64,000 nt of DNA from Rhodobacterales bacterium (GCA_026400355.1 JAPLPE010000010.1:1-64000), one strand, 5' to 3'; positions 18,888 to 29,066 are shown, counted from the first letter of the stretch. Notes: generated by a model not told the origin, from the sequence alone. Translations and numbers: made by a program.

Positions 18888-18917
18888 AAAGGCCCTACAC
18901 TTTTGCGCAGGGCCTTT
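18888..18917 (-). terminator. Terminator of the FadL-like gene
   Basis: A 9-bp perfect stem, AAAGGCCCT at 18888-18896 with AGGGCCTTT at 18909-18917, and a T-run on the minus strand. It lies 19 bases past the porin stop. Confidence 0.8.
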
Positions 18918-18935
18918 CCTTCTCTTGCGGATTGA

Positions 18936-20048
18936 TCAGAAGCGGTAGGATACGCCCAAACCGACCGAGAGGGCATCGTTCCCTTCAAAAGTCGCGACCT
19001 GTGTGTCAGGCGTTCCGATTTCGGGATTTGCGTCACCGAGCATGGTGTAGCGCACGCCACCTGTGAACGTCACATCATTGACCTTGTATTGACCACCAAT
19101 GCTCAAAGAGAGGTAACCATTGGTCGGAGCCAGCGGAGACACGAGATCATCGCTGTCTTCGGGCTCCCACCCGATCGATGCGATCCCGTTGAAGGACTCC
19201 GTGAACTTACGTCCAACACCGATCGTGAAGCCTGTGCCATCGCTCAGGTCGGTGATGCTCGCGCCACCCGTCAGCGTGCTGAACTGTTCCGGCGACAAGA
19301 TCGTCTGAGAATAGGCGGCATACCGAATTTGACCGAACACCAAGGTGTCAGCGGCGACCCCGGTCTGGAAGTCGAGGTTGACTGCTTCCGGAGAGTTCAC
19401 AGTAGTTGTGGAAACAGTTTCTCCAAAGATCGAGGTTTCAACTGTGTCGAACTCATTCTCAATCTCAGAGAAGTACGTGACCGCAACGCGAAGTGCGATT
19501 TCTGGTTTCTCATAGGCTGCGCCTACGATGTATCCTGTCCCGCTTCCTTCCTCCAAAGACACGTTGTAGCCGGTCAGCAAGCTGTAAGACAGGCCCGACA
19601 AAGTCACGTCACCAGAGAGCGTCTGATAACGCAGACCGCCATGAACGCTGAAACTTTCGTTGAACTTGTATCGCAGCAAAGCATTGATTGCGGTAGAATT
19701 CAGCGTCGCCGCTGTCCCACCCAGCATCGTTAAGGCAGGGTCGCCGCCGTATAGGACGTCCGCGCCGTAAGGTTGATCAAGGATGATCCCGAACGACAAT
19801 TGGTCGTTGATATCCATCTTCAGGCCAAGCGCGGTGACAGAGAAGTCCTGCCCGACGTTCGAGATCGGATTTCCCAAGACGTCCGTCCCGGTCAGGTTCG
19901 GCTGAGTCCAGCCAAACATCAGGTTGGCATAGTTGCCGCTCTCGAAGATCGCGTCGATGTCCTGAAAGGATCGGTCCAGACCGACGGCAAAGGCCGATGT
20001 CGTTGTCATCAGAAGCGCAATACTTGCCCCCGAAATGTATTGTTTCAT
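18936..20048 (-). CDS. OmpP1/FadL family outer membrane transporter
   Basis: A 370-residue protein with a signal peptide (cut after SAFA, about residue 21) followed by alternating beta strands and a C-terminal aromatic residue in LSVGLGVSYRF, as required for outer-membrane insertion. DRSFQDIDAIFESGNYA is the N-terminal hatch region typical of FadL-like channels in Rhodobacterales. FadL proteins let long-chain fatty acids or aromatics cross the outer membrane. The RBS GACGAGG sits just before the ATG. It is transcribed alone and ends in a terminator. Confidence 0.85.
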   Translation of the reverse strand: MKQYISGASIALLMTTTSAFAVGLDRSFQDIDAIFESGNYANLMFGWTQPNLTGTDVLGNPISNVGQDFSVTALGLKMDINDQLSFGIILDQPYGADVLYGGDPALTMLGGTAATLNSTAINALLRYKFNESFSVHGGLRYQTLSGDVTLSGLSYSLLTGYNVSLEEGSGTGYIVGAAYEKPEIALRVAVTYFSEIENEFDTVETSIFGETVSTTTVNSPEAVNLDFQTGVAADTLVFGQIRYAAYSQTILSPEQFSTLTGGASITDLSDGTGFTIGVGRKFTESFNGIASIGWEPEDSDDLVSPLAPTNGYLSLSIGGQYKVNDVTFTGGVRYTMLGDANPEIGTPDTQVATFEGNDALSVGLGVSYRF

Positions 20049-20376
20049 GTCCTCGTCCCCGTCACATGAAGTTGCTTTTGCAGGCCGACTGAGATCGTTC
20101 GGTGGATTTCACGTCAATGAGAACGCAGTGTCACTTAAAACCGTGTGCGATGCGTTACTTTTCGTCTTGAACAGTCTCCTGACGCCCATTCCACCCCAGA
20201 TTCGGCCCATCTCCAACAAGAATCAGCGCGCCAAACCCGGATAACGTGAAGAATCTTGTCGCTCGGCAACCGCAAGCCATAACGGGCGAACCCATCGGCC
20301 GACAGTTCCGGCCACCGGCCACCTTGGTGCCCGGAAACGCGTAGCTCTGCGTCGTGCTTCCTCCCCGGTCTGACGG
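20049..20376. other. Non-coding gap between FadL-like gene and dehydrogenase
   Basis: A 328-base gap. The right-hand end of the FadL gene faces it, so it must hold that gene's promoter on the minus strand. I could not pick a clear -35/-10 pair. The short open frames here (about 60-70 codons) show no family features. There is no RNA gene or repeat that I can see. Confidence 0.5.
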
Positions 20377-21378
20377 TCAGGCCCCGGCGGGCAACACCAT
20401 CGCACGAATCTCAGCCGCCGGCGCGGGTGTCGAAATGACAGCGGCGGCGGCGGTCAGCGGAATGCGCCGCGAGACCAGAGGATCAAGCGAAAGGCTGCCT
20501 TCAGCGATCATCCTTGTTGCGCGGGCCTGTGTGAACGGGTTGAGAAACGCCGTCAGCACATCAACCTCACGAAACAAAAGGTCGAACGGATCGACCGTGG
20601 TCAACCGGCCCTGCGGCATGACGCCGACAATGACAACCCTGCCTCCCCGACAGGCAAGCCCGGGTGCCGCGATGACTGTTTCGGCCACACCGGCACATTC
20701 AAGGACCGCAGTCGCACCCTCGGGCCAGATGGCATGTGCATCTGCCGCAGATTGCGCCGTCACAGCAGCACCAAACGTGCGTGCCAGCGCCCGCTTGGAA
20801 TCGCTTCTGGTCACCATCATCACTTCGGCTCCGGCCTGTACGGCCAGTTGCAGGCACAGCAGTCCGATCACGCCCCCGCCCAGGATGACAGCACGGTCTC
20901 CGGGGCGGATATCGGCCCGGTCCGTCGCGTGAATGCAGCACGACAAAGGCTCGGCCAGTGCCGCGTGGCAAGGGTCGGTTGACCCGGGCAACACATGCGC
21001 CTGCGACGCAGGGAAACACGAGAATGTGGCAAAGCCTCCGTCACGTCCGACCCCGACAGGGCGGTTATTCAGACACAGGTTCACCCGCCCCCGACGGCAA
21101 GGTTCACATGTCCCGCAGGCAATGTTTGGATCACAGGTCACGAGCGTTCCGAGAGGAAGATCAACACCCGACCCAGTGGCTTCGACAATCCCGGAAAACT
21201 CGTGGCCCAGTGTGACGGGCGGACGTGACGGAAACTCGCCCAGATGAAGATGCCGGTCCGTGCCACAGATCCCGACCGCCAGCACGCGGACAAGTACGTC
21301 GCCCGGACCCGGTTCGGGAACCGGGCAGGTCACAAGCTGTACATCTCTGGTCGCCAGAAGGCGAACGGCCTGCATCAT
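20377..21378 (-). CDS. Zinc-dependent medium-chain alcohol/polyol dehydrogenase
   Basis: A 333-residue MDR-family oxidoreductase. The catalytic zinc site is in GICGTDRHLHLG and GHEFSGIVEATG, the structural zinc site has four cysteines in CDPNIACGTCEPCRRGRVNLC, and the NAD(P) fold has GGGVIGLLCLQLA. The group includes sorbitol, threonine and 2,3-butanediol dehydrogenases; the substrate cannot be chosen from sequence alone. The neighbours (EamA exporter, guaA) do not help. Confidence 0.85.
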   Translation of the reverse strand: MMQAVRLLATRDVQLVTCPVPEPGPGDVLVRVLAVGICGTDRHLHLGEFPSRPPVTLGHEFSGIVEATGSGVDLPLGTLVTCDPNIACGTCEPCRRGRVNLCLNNRPVGVGRDGGFATFSCFPASQAHVLPGSTDPCHAALAEPLSCCIHATDRADIRPGDRAVILGGGVIGLLCLQLAVQAGAEVMMVTRSDSKRALARTFGAAVTAQSAADAHAIWPEGATAVLECAGVAETVIAAPGLACRGGRVVIVGVMPQGRLTTVDPFDLLFREVDVLTAFLNPFTQARATRMIAEGSLSLDPLVSRRIPLTAAAAVISTPAPAAEIRAMVLPAGA

Positions 21379-21535
21379 GGCAAAACTCCGGTCTTCCAGG
21401 AAATTCCTGACGCATGAACCGCCAGGACGCCAGAGGGCATAACACCGGCGGTCAACATCTGTCCTCTACAAGCCTCTCGAATGATCGAAACCCAAAAGTG
21501 GCATTGCTGCCCCCCGAACCCACGAAGTGCACGGC

Positions 21536-22411
21536 TCAGCGCCACAACGTCATGGCAATTCCCATCAGGATCAACAGGCTCGCACCAACAAAAGCCAGGC
21601 TGATCGTTTCGCCCAAAAGCCAAAGGCTGCCCGCTGCAGTGATCACCGGAACAGCCAGCTGAAGGCTCCCGGCGGCAATTATGCTCAGCTGCGGCAGCGC
21701 AGAATACCAGACGGCATAACCCAGACCTGACGTTACGGCGCCAGATGCGATGGCAAGTGCAACATCACGTCTGTCTGCCTGCCAGCCCGAAAAGAGGATC
21801 AGGACAACCGCAACCGGAACCGTCCCGATAAAGTTTCGCGCCGTGCGCGCCAGCGGCTCCCGTTCGCCCCGCCCGAGGATCGAATAGATGCCCCAGGCCA
21901 CCCCAGCCACAATCATCAGCCCGAATGCCTTCATAGGTGGTCGCGCAAGACCGGGCCAAAGCAGCCAGACCAGTCCCGCCAAAGCCAGCAGAAGCCCTTC
22001 ATATTGAACCGGATGGACCCGGGCGCCCTTGAGCAGCGTGGAGCCAACCATCGTGAACTGGACACTGGCAAACAGGACCAGCGCACCGGTCGCGGCACCC
22101 ATCGCAACATAGGCCGCCGAAAAGGCCGCGGCATAGACGACCAAAGCCATGGTTCCGGGCAGGTCCGCGACACGCGGCGCCATCGCCAACTTCTGCCAGA
22201 CACAAATGCCCGACAGCATCAGGGCCCCCGAAATCAGGCGGATGCCAGCAAAGGCTTCGGCCTGAATGCCACCATCTGCCAGCGCAGCCCGGGCAAGCAG
22301 AGAGTTTCCGGCGAACGCCAGAAGCGCCAGCCCGACAAACAAGACGAGTTTGCCAGACGGGGCCTTTACCACAGGACTAGAGGTAGAGTGACCGACGCCG
22401 GTCTTCCACAC
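21536..22411 (-). CDS. EamA family exporter
   Basis: A 291-residue protein with ten predicted helices and two EamA repeats. AGNSLLARAALADGGIQAEAF in the first loop and GVAWGIYSILGRGE after helix 5 fit the DMT superfamily. It is distinct in sequence from the exporter at 17.8-18.8 kb. It begins 33 bases after the guaA stop on the same strand, so it may be co-transcribed with guaA. Substrate unknown. Confidence 0.82.
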   Translation of the reverse strand: MWKTGVGHSTSSPVVKAPSGKLVLFVGLALLAFAGNSLLARAALADGGIQAEAFAGIRLISGALMLSGICVWQKLAMAPRVADLPGTMALVVYAAAFSAAYVAMGAATGALVLFASVQFTMVGSTLLKGARVHPVQYEGLLLALAGLVWLLWPGLARPPMKAFGLMIVAGVAWGIYSILGRGEREPLARTARNFIGTVPVAVVLILFSGWQADRRDVALAIASGAVTSGLGYAVWYSALPQLSIIAAGSLQLAVPVITAAGSLWLLGETISLAFVGASLLILMGIAMTLWR

Positions 22412-22444
22412 GATATAAAGAAGGCCGCATTCCGCGCCATGGAA

Positions 22445-24001
22445 CTATTCCCACTCGATCGTTCCAGGCGGTTTTGACGTGATGTCATAGGTGACCCTGT
22501 TGATCCCCTTCACCTCATTGATGATCCGCGTCGCGGTTTCGCCCAGAAAATCATGCGTAAACGGATAGTAGTCAGCTGTCATCCCATCTACGCTCGTCAC
22601 TGCCCGCAGCGCACAGGCATAGTCATAGGTCCGCCCGTCACCCATCACCCCAACCGTCCTGACGGGAAGGAGCGCCACAAAGGCCTGCCAGATTTCATCG
22701 TAAAGCGCGTGCCTGCGGATCTGGTCGATGAATACGGCATCCGCCTGCCGCAGGATCGCCAGCTTTTCCGTGGTGATCTCTCCGGGACAGCGGATCGCAA
22801 GGCCGGGGCCGGGGAAGGGGTGCCGACCAATGAAACCCGGCGGCAGCCCCAGTTCGACGCCAAGCGAACGCACCTCGTCCTTGAACAGTTCACGCAGAGG
22901 CTCGACAAGCTTGAGCCCCATTCTTTCGGGTAATCCGCCCACGTTGTGATGCGACTTGATCGTGACGGACGGTCCACCTGAAAAACTGACGCTTTCGATC
23001 ACGTCCGGATATAGCGTCCCCTGCGCCAGAAACTTCGCCCCGCCCACGGCGGTTGCGTGCTTCTGGAATACGTCGATGAACAGACGCCCGATCGTCTTGC
23101 GCTTGACCTCGGGGTCGCTTACCCCTTCAAGCGCGTTCAGAAACAGGTCGCTTTCATCCGCATGGATCAGCGGCATGTTGTAATGGTCGCGGAACATGGT
23201 CACGACCTGCTCGGCCTCGCCCTGACGCAACAGACCATGATCCACAAAGACGCAGGTCAGTTGTTCCCCGATGGCCTCGTGGATCAGTACGGCCGCGACA
23301 GACGAATCAACGCCGCCAGAAAGGCCACAGATCACCTTGCCATCGCCAACCTGCTCCCGGATCGCGGCAATCGCCTGCTCGCGATAGGCACTCATTGTCC
23401 AATCCCCGACGAACCCGGCCTCGCGCACAAAATTGGCGTAAAGCGTCTTGCCGTTCGGCGTATGATGAACCTCGGGGTGGAACTGCACAGCAAAGAACCG
23501 TCGGCTTACATCCGCTGTGATCGCAAAAGGCGCGTTGGGCGACGTGCCGAACACCTCGAACCCCGGCGCGATCCTGGACACATGGTCGCCATGGCTCATC
23601 CAGACCTGTTCCTTGGCATCCAGAAACCAGCCGTTCAGGATATCCAGCCGTTCCTCGGTCGGCGTCACATAGGCCCGTCCGAACTCGGCCGTCCCATGGC
23701 CCCGCTCAACCTTGCCACCCAGCATTTCCATCATGACCTGCTGGCCATAGCAGATGCCAAGGATCGGCACGCCAAGGGTAAACACGCTCGCCGGGGGCCG
23801 GGGCGACCCCTTATCAATCACGCTCGCCGGACCGCCGGAAAAGATCACGGCCTTTGGCGCAAACTCCGCCAGGAAGGCATCCGTCACCTTCTGGAACGGA
23901 TGGATTTCGCAATAGACATGCAACTCGCGCAGGCGACGCGCAATCAGCTGTGTCACCTGAGAGCCGAAGTCGATAATGAGAAGGCGATCATGACAGTTCA
24001 T
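22445..24001 (-). CDS. guaA: GMP synthase (glutamine-hydrolysing)
   Basis: A 518-residue enzyme that converts XMP to GMP. The N-terminal class I glutamine amidotransferase domain has the nucleophile in GICYGQQ and the histidine/glutamate in QFHPEVHHT. The ATP-pyrophosphatase domain has the PP-loop [10 protein letters not shown]. The C-terminal dimerisation domain ends in IEWE. The start at 24001 ([15 protein letters not shown]) gives the normal length; the frame is open to 24133, but those residues are not conserved. Confidence 0.96.
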   Translation of the reverse strand: MNCHDRLLIIDFGSQVTQLIARRLRELHVYCEIHPFQKVTDAFLAEFAPKAVIFSGGPASVIDKGSPRPPASVFTLGVPILGICYGQQVMMEMLGGKVERGHGTAEFGRAYVTPTEERLDILNGWFLDAKEQVWMSHGDHVSRIAPGFEVFGTSPNAPFAITADVSRRFFAVQFHPEVHHTPNGKTLYANFVREAGFVGDWTMSAYREQAIAAIREQVGDGKVICGLSGGVDSSVAAVLIHEAIGEQLTCVFVDHGLLRQGEAEQVVTMFRDHYNMPLIHADESDLFLNALEGVSDPEVKRKTIGRLFIDVFQKHATAVGGAKFLAQGTLYPDVIESVSFSGGPSVTIKSHHNVGGLPERMGLKLVEPLRELFKDEVRSLGVELGLPPGFIGRHPFPGPGLAIRCPGEITTEKLAILRQADAVFIDQIRRHALYDEIWQAFVALLPVRTVGVMGDGRTYDYACALRAVTSVDGMTADYYPFTHDFLGETATRIINEVKGINRVTYDITSKPPGTIEWE

Positions 24002-24237
24002 ACCCGCCGCAATAGGGTGCAGCACAAAACCGCGCAAGTGCGGGTGCAGAGGAATCCAGAGCGACTTGTCAGCCGGGGCAGGGCGGATGCAGCCTTCATC
24101 CGGCGGACATGCCAATTTCGGGCACTGTCGCAACCCCGGAAGACGAGCCGCCGAGAGTCAGACGACTTGGTCTTGCAGCAAGTGCCATGACACTCACGCT
24201 TTGAGCAACAGGTGCCGCTCAGGCGGGTGAAACCGAG

Positions 24238-25001
24238 ATGTTGCTCGATGACGACATAGCAGCCGCCTTCAATCTGCCCCATGGCGCGACTTCAGCCCCC
24301 GCAGTTCTGATGCTGCACGGCATCGGGTCCAGCCGGGATGAGGTCGGCGGCATGTTGCCCACGAAGCAGGCGCTCTGGCCGAAATGGGTGCGGCTTCTCC
24401 ATGGATCGATTTCCTTGGCTTCGGCAAGAGCGACGGAGACAGCGGGGCCACGACGGTCGATAGTCAACTCGCTGATGCCGAAGCCGCATTTGCCGCCCTC
24501 GCTGCCATGGAAAGGGTCGAGACCGACCGGATCGGTGTTCTGGGCTTCAGCCTTGGTGGCGGCGTCGCAATGTTCCTCGCGGCCCGACGCCCGGAAGTGG
24601 TCAAGGCGCTGGCGACATGGGCTTCCGTCGGGGATTCCTGCGCCGATTTCCTTGAGGAACTCAGGCAGGATGCCTTCGCAAAGGCTGCTTCTGACGGAAT
24701 TCTGGGCGTTGATCTGGGCTGGCGCGCCATCGCCCTCAAGGGAAACCATCCTTGATCGTCTCGACGTCAATGATCTGACCGAGGCGATCTCGTCCTGCTC
24801 CGGACCATTCCTCAGCAGCTCTGGCGAACTTGATTTCGCCGCAGCCTATGCGCCCGGCTTCTTGGCGGCATCGCCAGCCATACTCAAGAAAGTGGCAATC
24901 GTACCCGGCGGCGACCACATTCATCAGGTGTTTTCCTAAGCTCCTCCATGGCCGAAAGCGTGATTCGCGACAAGGCAGAATGGCTCGCCGGGGCTTTTTG
25001 A
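24238..25001 (+). pseudogene. Alpha/beta hydrolase pseudogene (three frameshifts)
   Basis: The pieces together make one dienelactone-hydrolase-like protein: AVLMLHGIGSSRDEVGG in the first frame, then AEMGAAS, DFLGFGKSDGDSG and the nucleophile LGFSLGGGVAMFLAARRP in a second frame, then LTEAISSCSGPFLSSSGELD and VPGGDHIHQVF back in the first, and finally MAESVIRDKAEWLAGAF in the second. Shifts lie near 24355-24370, 24745 and 24939. All catalytic parts (Ser, Asp/Glu, His) are still readable, so the loss is recent, or the sequence is faulty here. Confidence 0.8.
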
Positions 25002-25122
25002 CTGCACTTGGTCGATAAACGACGCCAATGTCGCTTTCTCAACGGGGACGACGCAATTTCCGCAAGGTGCTAGGTCGTGCCGGCGTATGACCGTGCAACA
25101 ATCCGGAAGAAGGACCGATCAG

Positions 25123-26676
25123 ATGAACGACGTTGCAGAAGCAGGGGCAAGGCGACGGGCACGCGGCGGCGGCGGCGCAGCCCGCCGCGCCGAACGCACG
25201 GCGGTCAGCATCGAAACCGCGCGGTTCATCGAACGCAATATCCCGAATTTTGAAGTGCTGAACGAAGAAGCACTTCAGATCATAGAATACAACGCCGAAA
25301 CCGTCTTGGAAGAAATCGGCGTCAACTTCGTCGAAAACCCCGCCGCCCTTGAACTTTGGCGTCAGGCCGGGGCCGATGTGGGCGGTGAACGCGTGCGCAT
25401 CCCCCGTGGTCTGGCGCGCAAACTCTGTTCAACCGCGCCCTCCACCTTCACGCAGCACGCCCGCAACCCGGAACGCTTTGTCGAAGTCGGCGGCCGGAAC
25501 CTCGTCCTCGCCCCTGTCTACGGCCCCCCGTTCGTCCGCTCCAAAGACGGCGGCCGCCGCTATGCCACGCTCGACGATTTCCAGACGTTTGTGAAACTCG
25601 GCTACATGTCGAAATGGCTGCACCATTCCGGTGGTACGGTCTGCGAACCGACTGACATCCCGGTCAACAAACGCCATCTCGACATGCTGCTTGCCCACAT
25701 GACCCTGTCGGACAAACCCTTCATGGGCTCTGTCACCGCCCCCGAACGGGCGCAGGACTCAGTCGATATGGCCTCGCTGCTCTTTGGCGCGGATTTCGTG
25801 CAGGCAAACACGGTAATGACATCGCTCATCAACATCAACTCGCCGTTGACCTTTGACGGCATCATGATGGGTGCGCTCGAAGTCTATGCACGCAACAATC
25901 AGGCTGCCATCATCAGTCCCTTCATCGTCGGCGGTGCAATGGCCCCGGTTTCGGTCGCAGGCACCCTGACGCAAGTGCTGGCCGAGGTTCTGGCCGGCGT
26001 CTCCTACAGCCAGCTCATCCGCAAAGGCGCGCCGGTTGTGGCCGGAGCCTTTGTGACCTCGATCGACATGAACTCGGGCGCGCCCACCTTCGGTACACCC
26101 GAAGCCTCGCTCATCACCTACGGCACCGGGCAACTCGTCCGCCGTCTGCGCCTGCCGTACCGGTCAGCCGGGGCGTTCTGTGGTTCCAAACTCCCCGATG
26201 CGCAGGCGGCCTATGAATCGGCCAACTCGCTTAACATGGGTCTGCTGGCGGGCGTCAACTTCATGCTCCACGCCTGTGGCTGGCTCGAAGGCGGGCTTGT
26301 CTCCAGCTTTGAAAAGTTCGTTATGGATGCAGACCAGCTTGGTATCCTCCATCACCTCGCCAGAGGTGTCGATATGTCAGAAAACGGACAGGCCATGTCG
26401 GCTATCCGTCAGGTCGGCCCCGGCAGCCACTATCTTGGCTCGGATCACACCCAAGCCAACTTCAAGGATTCATTCTGGCGCACGGACCTGCTCGACTACA
26501 AACCGTTCGAGACCTGGGACGAAGAGGGTGCCCGTGACACGGAAACGCTCGCGGCCCTCCGTGTCCAGCGCATGCTGGAGACCTATCAGCAGCCCCCGCT
26601 CGACCCCGCGATCCATGAATCCCTGACGGACTATGTGGCACGCAAGAAGGCGTCGATGCCCGACAGCTTCATGTAG
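25123..26676 (+). CDS. MttB-family (trimethylamine methyltransferase-like) protein, non-pyrrolysine
   Basis: A 517-residue TIM-barrel methyltransferase. After a basic Gly/Arg-rich leader come ERNIPNFEVLNEEALQII, VYGPPFVRSKDGGRRYATL, HSGGTVCEPTDIP and GSKLPDAQAAYES, all seen in the MttB superfamily. There is no internal TAG, so no pyrrolysine; such members demethylate glycine betaine or related quaternary amines using a corrinoid or folate partner. No partner gene is adjacent. An ATG at 25087 would add 12 residues; I prefer 25123 (GAAGGACC before it). Confidence 0.82.
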   Translation: MNDVAEAGARRRARGGGGAARRAERTAVSIETARFIERNIPNFEVLNEEALQIIEYNAETVLEEIGVNFVENPAALELWRQAGADVGGERVRIPRGLARKLCSTAPSTFTQHARNPERFVEVGGRNLVLAPVYGPPFVRSKDGGRRYATLDDFQTFVKLGYMSKWLHHSGGTVCEPTDIPVNKRHLDMLLAHMTLSDKPFMGSVTAPERAQDSVDMASLLFGADFVQANTVMTSLININSPLTFDGIMMGALEVYARNNQAAIISPFIVGGAMAPVSVAGTLTQVLAEVLAGVSYSQLIRKGAPVVAGAFVTSIDMNSGAPTFGTPEASLITYGTGQLVRRLRLPYRSAGAFCGSKLPDAQAAYESANSLNMGLLAGVNFMLHACGWLEGGLVSSFEKFVMDADQLGILHHLARGVDMSENGQAMSAIRQVGPGSHYLGSDHTQANFKDSFWRTDLLDYKPFETWDEEGARDTETLAALRVQRMLETYQQPPLDPAIHESLTDYVARKKASMPDSFM

Positions 26677-26977
26677 GTCCGGCCAGCTCGGGTCTTTGTG
26701 TCGCCCGCATCAGCCGCGCCTCTCCCAGCAGGGCGATCAGAACCTCTACATGGCGTGCGGCCGAATAATCGGCCGTCGCTTCCACGCGGCGGCTGTTGCA
26801 ATCCGCCTCGATCTCGATCAGGCGCATGATCGCTTCGCCCGACCTTGGGATGGCCAGACTGCACATCAGACGGGGCAAAGATGACGCCCGGTCATAGGCG
26901 TCCACCCCGAACCGCGCCGCCTGAACCAGCAAGCTTGGCCGTCGAAGCGACCCGACCATCGAAAGGATATCCTGCAT
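26669..26977 (-). CDS. DUF6477 family protein
   Basis: A 102-residue protein, MQDILSMVGSLRRPSLLVQA at the start and FGVDAYDR following, matches DUF6477, a small protein known mainly from Rhodobacterales. Its function is unknown. Its end overlaps the end of the MttB-family gene by eight bases. It is divergent from the DUF6456 gene over a 240-base gap, an arrangement I recall as recurrent in this order. Confidence 0.7.
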   Translation of the reverse strand: MQDILSMVGSLRRPSLLVQAARFGVDAYDRASSLPRLMCSLAIPRSGEAIMRLIEIEADCNSRRVEATADYSAARHVEVLIALLGEARLMRATQRPELAGPT

Positions 26978-27125
26978 TTGTTCGCATCCCCATGCTTGAT
27001 GCCTGATGGCAACGGCATGGATATGGCACAACCTGAGCGGGCGTTGCGCCAAAGCCGTGGCTTCCGTTCGGACCCTTCACCACAGTTTACTATTTGGAAA
27101 CAATGCTACACTCACGCACGACTTG

Positions 27126-27140
27126 TTAACAGATCGGTAA
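27126..27140. promoter_or_regulatory. CtrA-like site TTAA-N7-GTAA
   Basis: TTAA at 27126-27129 and GTAA at 27137-27140 separated by seven bases, one mismatch from the CtrA consensus TTAA-N7-TTAA. It lies in the shared DUF6477/DUF6456 control region. One mismatch in a short motif is weak evidence. Confidence 0.25.
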
Positions 27141-27217
27141 GAAATACAACTTTAAGTTGAATCGCGTCCAGGGGCCGAAGCCTATCCCGACATGGCTCGC
27201 GGCGTGGGAACACGAAG

Positions 27218-28333
27218 ATGCATAGCAACAGACCCCGTTCACAAGGCACGGTTCTCCCGTCCTGGGTACCCGATGCCGCCAGACACTATCTGGCCCATAC
27301 TGAAAAAGGGCTGACGATCAGGGCCATCGCGCGTCAGTCCAATGTCCACGCCTCGACCGTCCTGCGTCAGGTCCGCCGACTCGAGGCGCTCCGCGATGAT
27401 CCGCTCGTGGATAATGCCCTTCGTCATTTGTCGCTTTGCATGCCCTCTGGCGACACAAACAAAGCCAAGGATAAGCGCAAAATGTTGCAGGCCGTCGAAA
27501 CTGCCAACGTCAATCCCTCTGTCTCGGACACAAGAGAATTCGAACAGGAAGCCGTCCGGGTGCTGCGCCGCCTGACCGAAACCGGTGCGATGCTTGCCGT
27601 TGCCCGTGACATGGAAATGGGGGTCGTTGTCCGCGAATTGCCCGGCGGCGGAACACCTCAGCGGACTGCGGTTGTCGAGCGCCGCATCGCCGAGGCGATG
27701 GCCCTCAAGGACTGGATCAACTCAGCGGATCCATCGGCGCGCATTGCCCGCTACCATCTCACTGCCGCAGGCCGCGCTGCTCTCAAGCGGCTGATGGCAA
27801 CCCGTGACGGATTTGCCGAGGCGCCCGCCCGGTTTGACGGTCCCGATCCGGATCTGGAACAGGACCCCCTCGTTCGTCACATGCGCTCAACCCTGGCCGA
27901 AAGCCCGCTTGTTGGTCTTGCGCGGCGCAAGGACAAGGACGGCGAACCCTTTCTTGACCGGCGGTTGGTTGCCGCAGGCGAAAGACTGCGCGAGGATTTC
28001 GAGCTTTCCCTTGTGGGCCCCCGCGTCACGCAAAGCTGGGAACAGTTCCTCACCGCCGGTGTTTCGCCAACCCTTGGGCCCGACCCGAAGGATAGTCGCG
28101 GAACGGGGGCGCGGTCCGCACGGGACCGCGTCATTGCCGCTCTGACCGATCTTGGTCCCGGACTGGCCGACGTGGCTCTTCGCTGCTGCTGCTTTCTGGA
28201 AGGGCTGGAGAACCTTGAAAAACGGATGGGCTGGTCTGCGAGATCGGGCAAGATCGTGCTGCGCATCGCGCTCCAGCGCCTGCTTCAGCATTATGAACAG
28301 ACCCAGGGCCGGTACGGTCCCAAGATCGGCTAG
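27218..28333 (+). CDS. DUF6456 domain helix-turn-helix protein
   Basis: A 371-residue probable DNA-binding protein. Residues 25-55 (GLTIRAIARQSNVHASTVLRQVRRLE-like) form a helix-turn-helix, and the last 150 residues match DUF6456, with the SRGTGARSARDRVIAALTDLGPG-type region near residue 300 and a C-terminal helix rich in Leu. The family is found in Rhodobacterales and other alphaproteobacteria and its role is not established. A CtrA-like half-site pair lies about 80-90 bases upstream (27126-27140). Its stop overlaps the convergent LysE gene by four bases. Confidence 0.7.
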   Translation: MHSNRPRSQGTVLPSWVPDAARHYLAHTEKGLTIRAIARQSNVHASTVLRQVRRLEALRDDPLVDNALRHLSLCMPSGDTNKAKDKRKMLQAVETANVNPSVSDTREFEQEAVRVLRRLTETGAMLAVARDMEMGVVVRELPGGGTPQRTAVVERRIAEAMALKDWINSADPSARIARYHLTAAGRAALKRLMATRDGFAEAPARFDGPDPDLEQDPLVRHMRSTLAESPLVGLARRKDKDGEPFLDRRLVAAGERLREDFELSLVGPRVTQSWEQFLTAGVSPTLGPDPKDSRGTGARSARDRVIAALTDLGPGLADVALRCCCFLEGLENLEKRMGWSARSGKIVLRIALQRLLQHYEQTQGRYGPKIG

Positions 28334-28908
28334 GCCGACAGCACCCTCACCACCAAGCCGACCGAAACGATCGCCAGCCAGACCGCTGCGACCCGTCGCA
28401 ACCAGTGTGGCAATCCAGTCGGCTCCCCGGTCGCGGCCCGGGACAAAAACGACCCGAGTGTCGCCCACATCATCGCGACAAGCACGACCTGGGCCGTGAA
28501 ATTGCCGATATTCATCCAAACGCCTGTATCGGTGGGCAACAGGACCAGACCAAAGATCAGCGCCTTGGGGTTCAGAAGCGTGGTCACAAAGATGCGCCGC
28601 GCCGTCGCAACCGGCGCGCCGCCGGCCATAACCTGCGGCAGCTGCCACATGCTCACCGCCAGCGACATGACCCAGGCTGCCGCGGCCAGCGTCATGAACG
28701 GACGGATGCCCGGAAAGCTTTCAAGCAGGTTGGCGCCAACAAGGGACAACGGGATGACCGTCGTCAGATACCCGCCAAGTTCTGCCGGGATAAGCCGGAA
28801 GGCGCGCAGCGCCCCGCGCTCTGCCCCGGCGATCGCCAAAAGCGTGTTTGTCGGTCCGGGCGTGATCAGCAGCGCTGCGATCGCTATTGAAAGTTCCGCA
28901 ACCGTCAT
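28330..28908 (-). CDS. LysE family translocator
   Basis: A 192-residue membrane protein with about six helices and the LysE N-terminal motif LLITPGPTNTLLAIAGAERG. The family exports amino acids or homoserine lactones. PKALIFGLVLLP after helix 3 is also typical. Transcribed toward the DUF6456 gene with overlapping stops. Confidence 0.85.
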   Translation of the reverse strand: MTVAELSIAIAALLITPGPTNTLLAIAGAERGALRAFRLIPAELGGYLTTVIPLSLVGANLLESFPGIRPFMTLAAAAWVMSLAVSMWQLPQVMAGGAPVATARRIFVTTLLNPKALIFGLVLLPTDTGVWMNIGNFTAQVVLVAMMWATLGSFLSRAATGEPTGLPHWLRRVAAVWLAIVSVGLVVRVLSA

Positions 28909-29015
28909 ATTTCCTCACCCGAATCCGACACCGTCACGGAAGTATAGCGCGGACAAGCCAATGAAAAGTCTGACCGCGCAACTTTGCCCGTCCCATCGCG
29001 CACCCGGAAAACGAA

Positions 29016-29041
29016 AACGGCAGGGATTTCTCCCCGCCGTT
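29016..29041 (-). terminator. Terminator of aqpZ
   Basis: An 11-bp stem with one G-T pair (29016-29026 with 29031-29041), a 4-base loop and a T-rich tail on the minus strand, 26 bases past the aqpZ stop. Confidence 0.75.
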
Positions 29042-29066
29042 CAGGCAATGCCTGTCTGTTGACAGA

